From JAFANK01 sp036741695 (GTDB lineage: Bacteria; Vulcanimicrobiota; Vulcanimicrobiia; Eremiobacterales; Eremiobacteraceae), in NCBI GenBank assembly GCA_036741695.1, contig DAINRU010000018.1:1-44568 (forward strand): a stretch of DNA of 44,568 bases, written 5' to 3'. A program made the position numbers and the translations under genes. The notes beneath the pieces are model-generated. The model was given only the letters and a program-made list of their open reading frames with translations, searched no databases and was not told the origin of the DNA. Positions 41,856 through 44,568 of the stretch are shown here, piece after piece. The number at the start of each line of letters is the position of its first letter. Within the stretch, counting starts at the first letter, position 1.

Positions 41856-42755
41856 CTACAGGATGCGCTTGCCAAGCGCAGAGCAGATGAGCTCGGTGGC
41901 AAGTTTGGCGGTCATGTTGTGCTCGTCGAGCAGCGGGTTGACCTCGGACAGCTCGAGCGAATTCGCCACGCCGCTCTGCGCGATGAGCTCCATCGCTAAG
42001 TGCGCCTCGCGGTAGGTGATGCCGCCAGGGACGGGCGTTCCCGTTCCCGGCGCCAGCGACGGGTCGAGGCTGTCGATGTCGAAGCTGACGTGGACGCTTG
42101 CAGGCCCGCGCTCTGCGATGGCGATCGCCTGCTCGACGACTGCCGCCATGCCCAGACGATCGATGTCGGTCATCGTGAAACAGGCGATATTGCGATCTCT
42201 GATCAGACGCCGCTCACCGGGATCGACGTCGCGTAGAGCGATGAAAACGAGGTGGCCGGGGTCGGCGGCCGGCGTCGGGAAGTCCGGCGGTGGGAAGACG
42301 TCGCTCATCTCGCCCAACGCGGCGGCCATCGACATGCCGTGCAAGTTGCCGGTGGGACTGGTCGCTGGGGTGTTGAGGTCGGGGTGGGCGTCGATCCAGA
42401 TCACGCCCTGAGGTCCTTGGACGCGGGCGAGACCCGCGATGGTGCCGATGGCCATCGAGTGGTCGCCGCCGATGACGACGGGAAAGGTGGAGGCGCGCAT
42501 CGCTTGTTCAACCGCGTCGGCGATGGCCCGGCTCACCGTGACGATGGGTTGGACGTTGCGCGGGTGCCCAGGACCGCCTGCGACCTCATCAACTGTCGCC
42601 GTCATGGGGATGTCGCCTTTGTCGTCCACTGCATAATCGAGGGACTGCAGCTGCTGCACGATGCCGGCGGTGCGCAAGACCTGTGGGCCTAAGCGCGCGC
42701 CGCGGCGGCTTGCGCCCAACTCCAGAGGTACCCCGATGAGCGTTGCGGTGCGCGT
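41856..42755 (-). CDS. rocF: Arginase, apparent ACG start
   Basis: Arginase hydrolyses arginine to ornithine and urea with two Mn ions. GGDHSMAIGT, WIDAHPDLNTP, SPTGNLHGM and SFDIDSLDPSLAPGTGTPVPGG are the ureohydrolase signatures. The first canonical start, TTG at 42719, cuts the first beta-strand: the frame upstream reads TLIGVPLELG, which every arginase has. Between the upstream in-frame stop and that TTG there is no ATG, GTG or TTG. ACG at 42755 has GAGGA four bases before it and yields a 299-residue protein of normal length. Alternatives are CTG at 42725 or a base error. Followed by pit and DUF47. Confidence 0.9.
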   Translation of the reverse strand, partial: TRTATLIGVPLELGASRRGARLGPQVLRTAGIVQQLQSLDYAVDDKGDIPMTATVDEVAGGPGHPRNVQPIVTVSRAIADAVEQAMRASTFPVVIGGDHSMAIGTIAGLARVQGPQGVIWIDAHPDLNTPATSPTGNLHGMSMAAALGEMSDVFPPPDFPTPAADPGHLVFIALRDVDPGERRLIRDRNIACFTMTDIDRLGMAAVVEQAIAIAERGPASVHVSFDIDSLDPSLAPGTGTPVPGGITYREAHLAMELIAQSGVANSLELSEVNPLLDEHNMTAKLATELICSALGKRIL

Positions 42756-42879
42756 GGTGTCCTCGCGAGAAAAAGAAGACGCGCCGCACTCTCAGGGCGG
42801 CGGGCCTCGTTTCGTCGCGGTCGCAATGGGGCCCTGTCATGCGACAGGCGATGCGCGTCGCATCGGCCAAGCACCGTGG

Positions 42880-43371
42880 ATGAAAACGCCGATGTCTCTC
42901 CGCGTTCTTGTCGCTGTGCTGCTCGTGATGATGTCGATCAACGTCATGTCGAAACCGGCGCTTTCGTTCAATTTCACCGGGATGTGGGTCGGAACGATAA
43001 AGTACTTCGCGATGAATGGCACCCAGATCGACGTGTACAGCTCGGAAAACCAGCGCTCTTTACTCTTCGTGCTTCCACCGCACATACCCATCACGAGCGC
43101 GGACGGAACGCAGCATTACCCTAAGTCGGATCTGAAAGTCGGCACGCTCGTCCGCGTCCACGTCAACATGCCATACGGCTGGGGCTACTACGGCTACGGC
43201 GCCACTATCGGCGCGATGTATGTGACGCGCATCGACATCTTGAACGGGTTGGCCATCCACAAGTCCATCCAGAAGTCCCTACGGGAGACCCTGCCGTCGC
43301 CGACGCCGGGCCCCTCACCGACCTCTCCTCCGCCGGTGCCCATCATCTTCGTCTCGCCCACCCCGACGTAG
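42880..43371 (+). CDS. Exported protein of unknown function
   Basis: This 163-residue protein has a signal peptide (about 1-29, ending PALS) and then a small beta-rich domain (about 30-130) with GMWVGTIKYF and a Tyr/Gly-rich turn (YGWGYYGYGA). The Pro/Ser/Thr-rich C-terminal tail spans about 140-163. ATG at 42880 was chosen because it begins the signal peptide; the frame is open upstream without similarity. I do not recognise the family. It stands between the divergent arginase gene and the serine hydrolase gene. Confidence 0.6.
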   Translation: MKTPMSLRVLVAVLLVMMSINVMSKPALSFNFTGMWVGTIKYFAMNGTQIDVYSSENQRSLLFVLPPHIPITSADGTQHYPKSDLKVGTLVRVHVNMPYGWGYYGYGATIGAMYVTRIDILNGLAIHKSIQKSLRETLPSPTPGPSPTSPPPVPIIFVSPTPT

Positions 43372-43440
43372 CGTCACTTTTTCAGCCACCCGGCTAAGCA
43401 CCCTGCGCTGCCGCGCCGATACACCTGTGACGGGGGCATC

Positions 43441-44355
43441 GTGCATATCAAGCGTTTTTTTATTTTTACGGTAGCGGCGTCCATCTTCATGATGCCCGGC
43501 TATTCGTCTGTCGCTCCCGCCGCACCCAAGCCGGCCGTCGTCGCTCTTGCCGAGACCGACTCGCTGAGCGGCCTCGCGCCGAAATTGGCCAAGTTAGCGA
43601 ACGAAACGCCGGGGATGGTGGCGATCTCGGTCGTCGACCTCAGGCGCGGCTACGCGATCTCCATCAATGGCGACATGAACCTGCCAGCTGCCAGCACCAT
43701 CAAAGTACCCGTCATGGTCGAGGTCATGCGCCAGATCGCCCTGGGCAAGTTCGGCTTCGAGCGGACGGTCTCGCTTCGCGATAGCGACCGCGACTGTGGA
43801 TATGGGGACCTGTGCGATGCCAGCTGGGGATCGAAATACACGGTCTGGCAGCTGCTTTGGTCGATGATCACCGTCAGCGATAACACCGCAGCCAACATGC
43901 TTATCCGCCTGGTGGGAAGACAGAACATCAACCAGACGATGCAGAGCCTCGGCCTCACGCAGACGTGGCTGGGCGACAGCATTCACAGCGACGGCGATAT
44001 CCGCCAGCTGCGCACGAGCGCCAACGACATGATGCGGCTGCTCGGGATGATCGCCGAGCGCCGGCTCATCAACGCTCGCGCCGACAACGCGATGCTTGAG
44101 ATCCTCGCCGGACAGCGGCACAACACGATGTTGCCTGCTTGGTTGCCCAAGAACGTCACGGTCGCGCATAAGACCGGGACCTTGCACGACACCCTCAACG
44201 ATGTCGGGATCGTCGAGCTGGACAACTCGCCCTATGTCATATGCGTCTTCACGACGCACCTCGCGGATCTGGACGTCGGCGAGCGCTTCATCCGGCGAGT
44301 GTCGCTCTTGACCTATCGCGCGTTCGCGAAGAGCGCGCAAACGGTCCAAAACTAG
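43441..44355 (+). CDS. Class A beta-lactamase-like serine hydrolase
   Basis: This 304-residue exported protein has an N-terminal signal peptide (1-28). The penicillin-recognising fold shows S85-x-x-K88 (AASTIK), S146-D147-N148 and K244-T-G. The omega-loop region (about 177-200) lacks the usual ExxLN containing the deacylating Glu166. It may therefore be a slow beta-lactamase, a DD-peptidase or another serine hydrolase rather than an efficient class A enzyme. Two Cys (C119, C125) could form a disulfide. Start GTG at 43441 has a G-run upstream. I see no mobile context. Confidence 0.85.
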   Translation: MHIKRFFIFTVAASIFMMPGYSSVAPAAPKPAVVALAETDSLSGLAPKLAKLANETPGMVAISVVDLRRGYAISINGDMNLPAASTIKVPVMVEVMRQIALGKFGFERTVSLRDSDRDCGYGDLCDASWGSKYTVWQLLWSMITVSDNTAANMLIRLVGRQNINQTMQSLGLTQTWLGDSIHSDGDIRQLRTSANDMMRLLGMIAERRLINARADNAMLEILAGQRHNTMLPAWLPKNVTVAHKTGTLHDTLNDVGIVELDNSPYVICVFTTHLADLDVGERFIRRVSLLTYRAFAKSAQTVQN

Positions 44356-44568
44356 GGCTTCTCAAGGCTCCATTCGAACAGTTGTGCGTGACGATGCGCA
44401 CGACTGACGTATCGCTGCAATATGCGCTGCCTCACACCCGTCAGATAGACGATATATTCATCACGGCGGCGCGAAGCGTTGTAGCAGCATATCCGTTGCT
44501 GGGGGACACAACGCCAACTGGGAAAGGCGTATAGCAGAACGTGGCTTTGGCAGGGGACCACGCACACA
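44356..44568. other. Right end of window, no gene recognised
   Basis: These 213 bases after the serine hydrolase contain only short open frames without recognisable similarity or ribosome binding sites. I see no terminator with a T-run, no repeat and no RNA gene. It may be the promoter region of a gene beyond the window. Confidence 0.4.

Noticed and set aside
43441..44355. Acquired antibiotic-resistance gene
   Set aside because: No transposon, integron or GC shift surrounds it, and the omega-loop Glu motif is not evident.

Overview
The window is a gene-dense, GC-rich stretch of bacterial chromosome with about 45 protein genes, no rRNA or tRNA that I can see, and no insertion sequence, prophage or CRISPR array. 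It looks like core chromosome. The gene set (MinCDE, RodA, an RNase E/G, MEP-pathway IspE, DXP-independent PdxS/PdxT, PilT, a TonB-like protein, a Ycf45-type R3H ATPase) and the gene orders dnaX-ybaB-recR, speA-tmk-holB and minCDE-rodA-rng resemble Firmicutes and other Terrabacteria. A TonB-domain protein argues for an outer membrane. My best guess is a diderm Terrabacteria-side lineage such as Candidatus Eremiobacterota or a relative. That is inference from gene content, not a database result.

Layout. 1-2667 (minus): an incomplete secreted protein behind a RecQ-type helicase. 2887-5614 (plus): the clamp-loader/repair operon dnaX-ybaB-recR, with a CGGACCT repeat cluster between dnaX and ybaB. 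5629-8622 (minus): an M48 metalloprotease and a DUF697 membrane protein. 8833-17473 (plus): the cell-division and shape operon minC-minD-minD2-minE-rodA, then a 467-base structured gap, then a very long RNase E/G overlapping a gamma-carbonic anhydrase. 17498-19166 (minus): ispE and a MobA-like nucleotidyltransferase. 19353-25361 (plus): pilT plus a small membrane protein, pdxS-pdxT, an unknown helical protein, DUF1844, an HNH nuclease, a DJ-1/PfpI protein and a DUF6504-GNAT fusion. 25370-26368 (minus): a quinone oxidoreductase. 26507-31324 (plus): SpeA-like decarboxylase, R3H ATPase, thymidylate kinase and DNA polymerase III delta prime. 31369-32965 (minus): DUF151 nuclease, MTA phosphorylase and a small membrane protein. 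33042-36306 (plus): MscS channel, YchF and glutamate dehydrogenase. 36303-36539 (minus): glutaredoxin. 36639-40210 (plus): DUF169, TonB-like protein, QueG and a UPF0173 hydrolase. 40213-42755 (minus): arginase, Pit phosphate transporter and its DUF47 partner. 42880-44355 (plus): an exported protein and a class A beta-lactamase-like serine hydrolase.

Most genes within operons overlap by ATGA or GTGA, so translational coupling is the rule. Against that background, three genes (tmk, rocF, pit) have no ATG, GTG or TTG at the place their protein families require one. tmk has AUA at ideal distance from a perfect AAGGAGG; rocF and pit each have an in-frame ACG. Other points to follow are the tandem minD paralogues with an arginine-rich MinE tail, a more than 570-residue low-complexity RNase E tail carrying three repeated QLY motifs, and a small family of hairpin-forming intergenic repeats.
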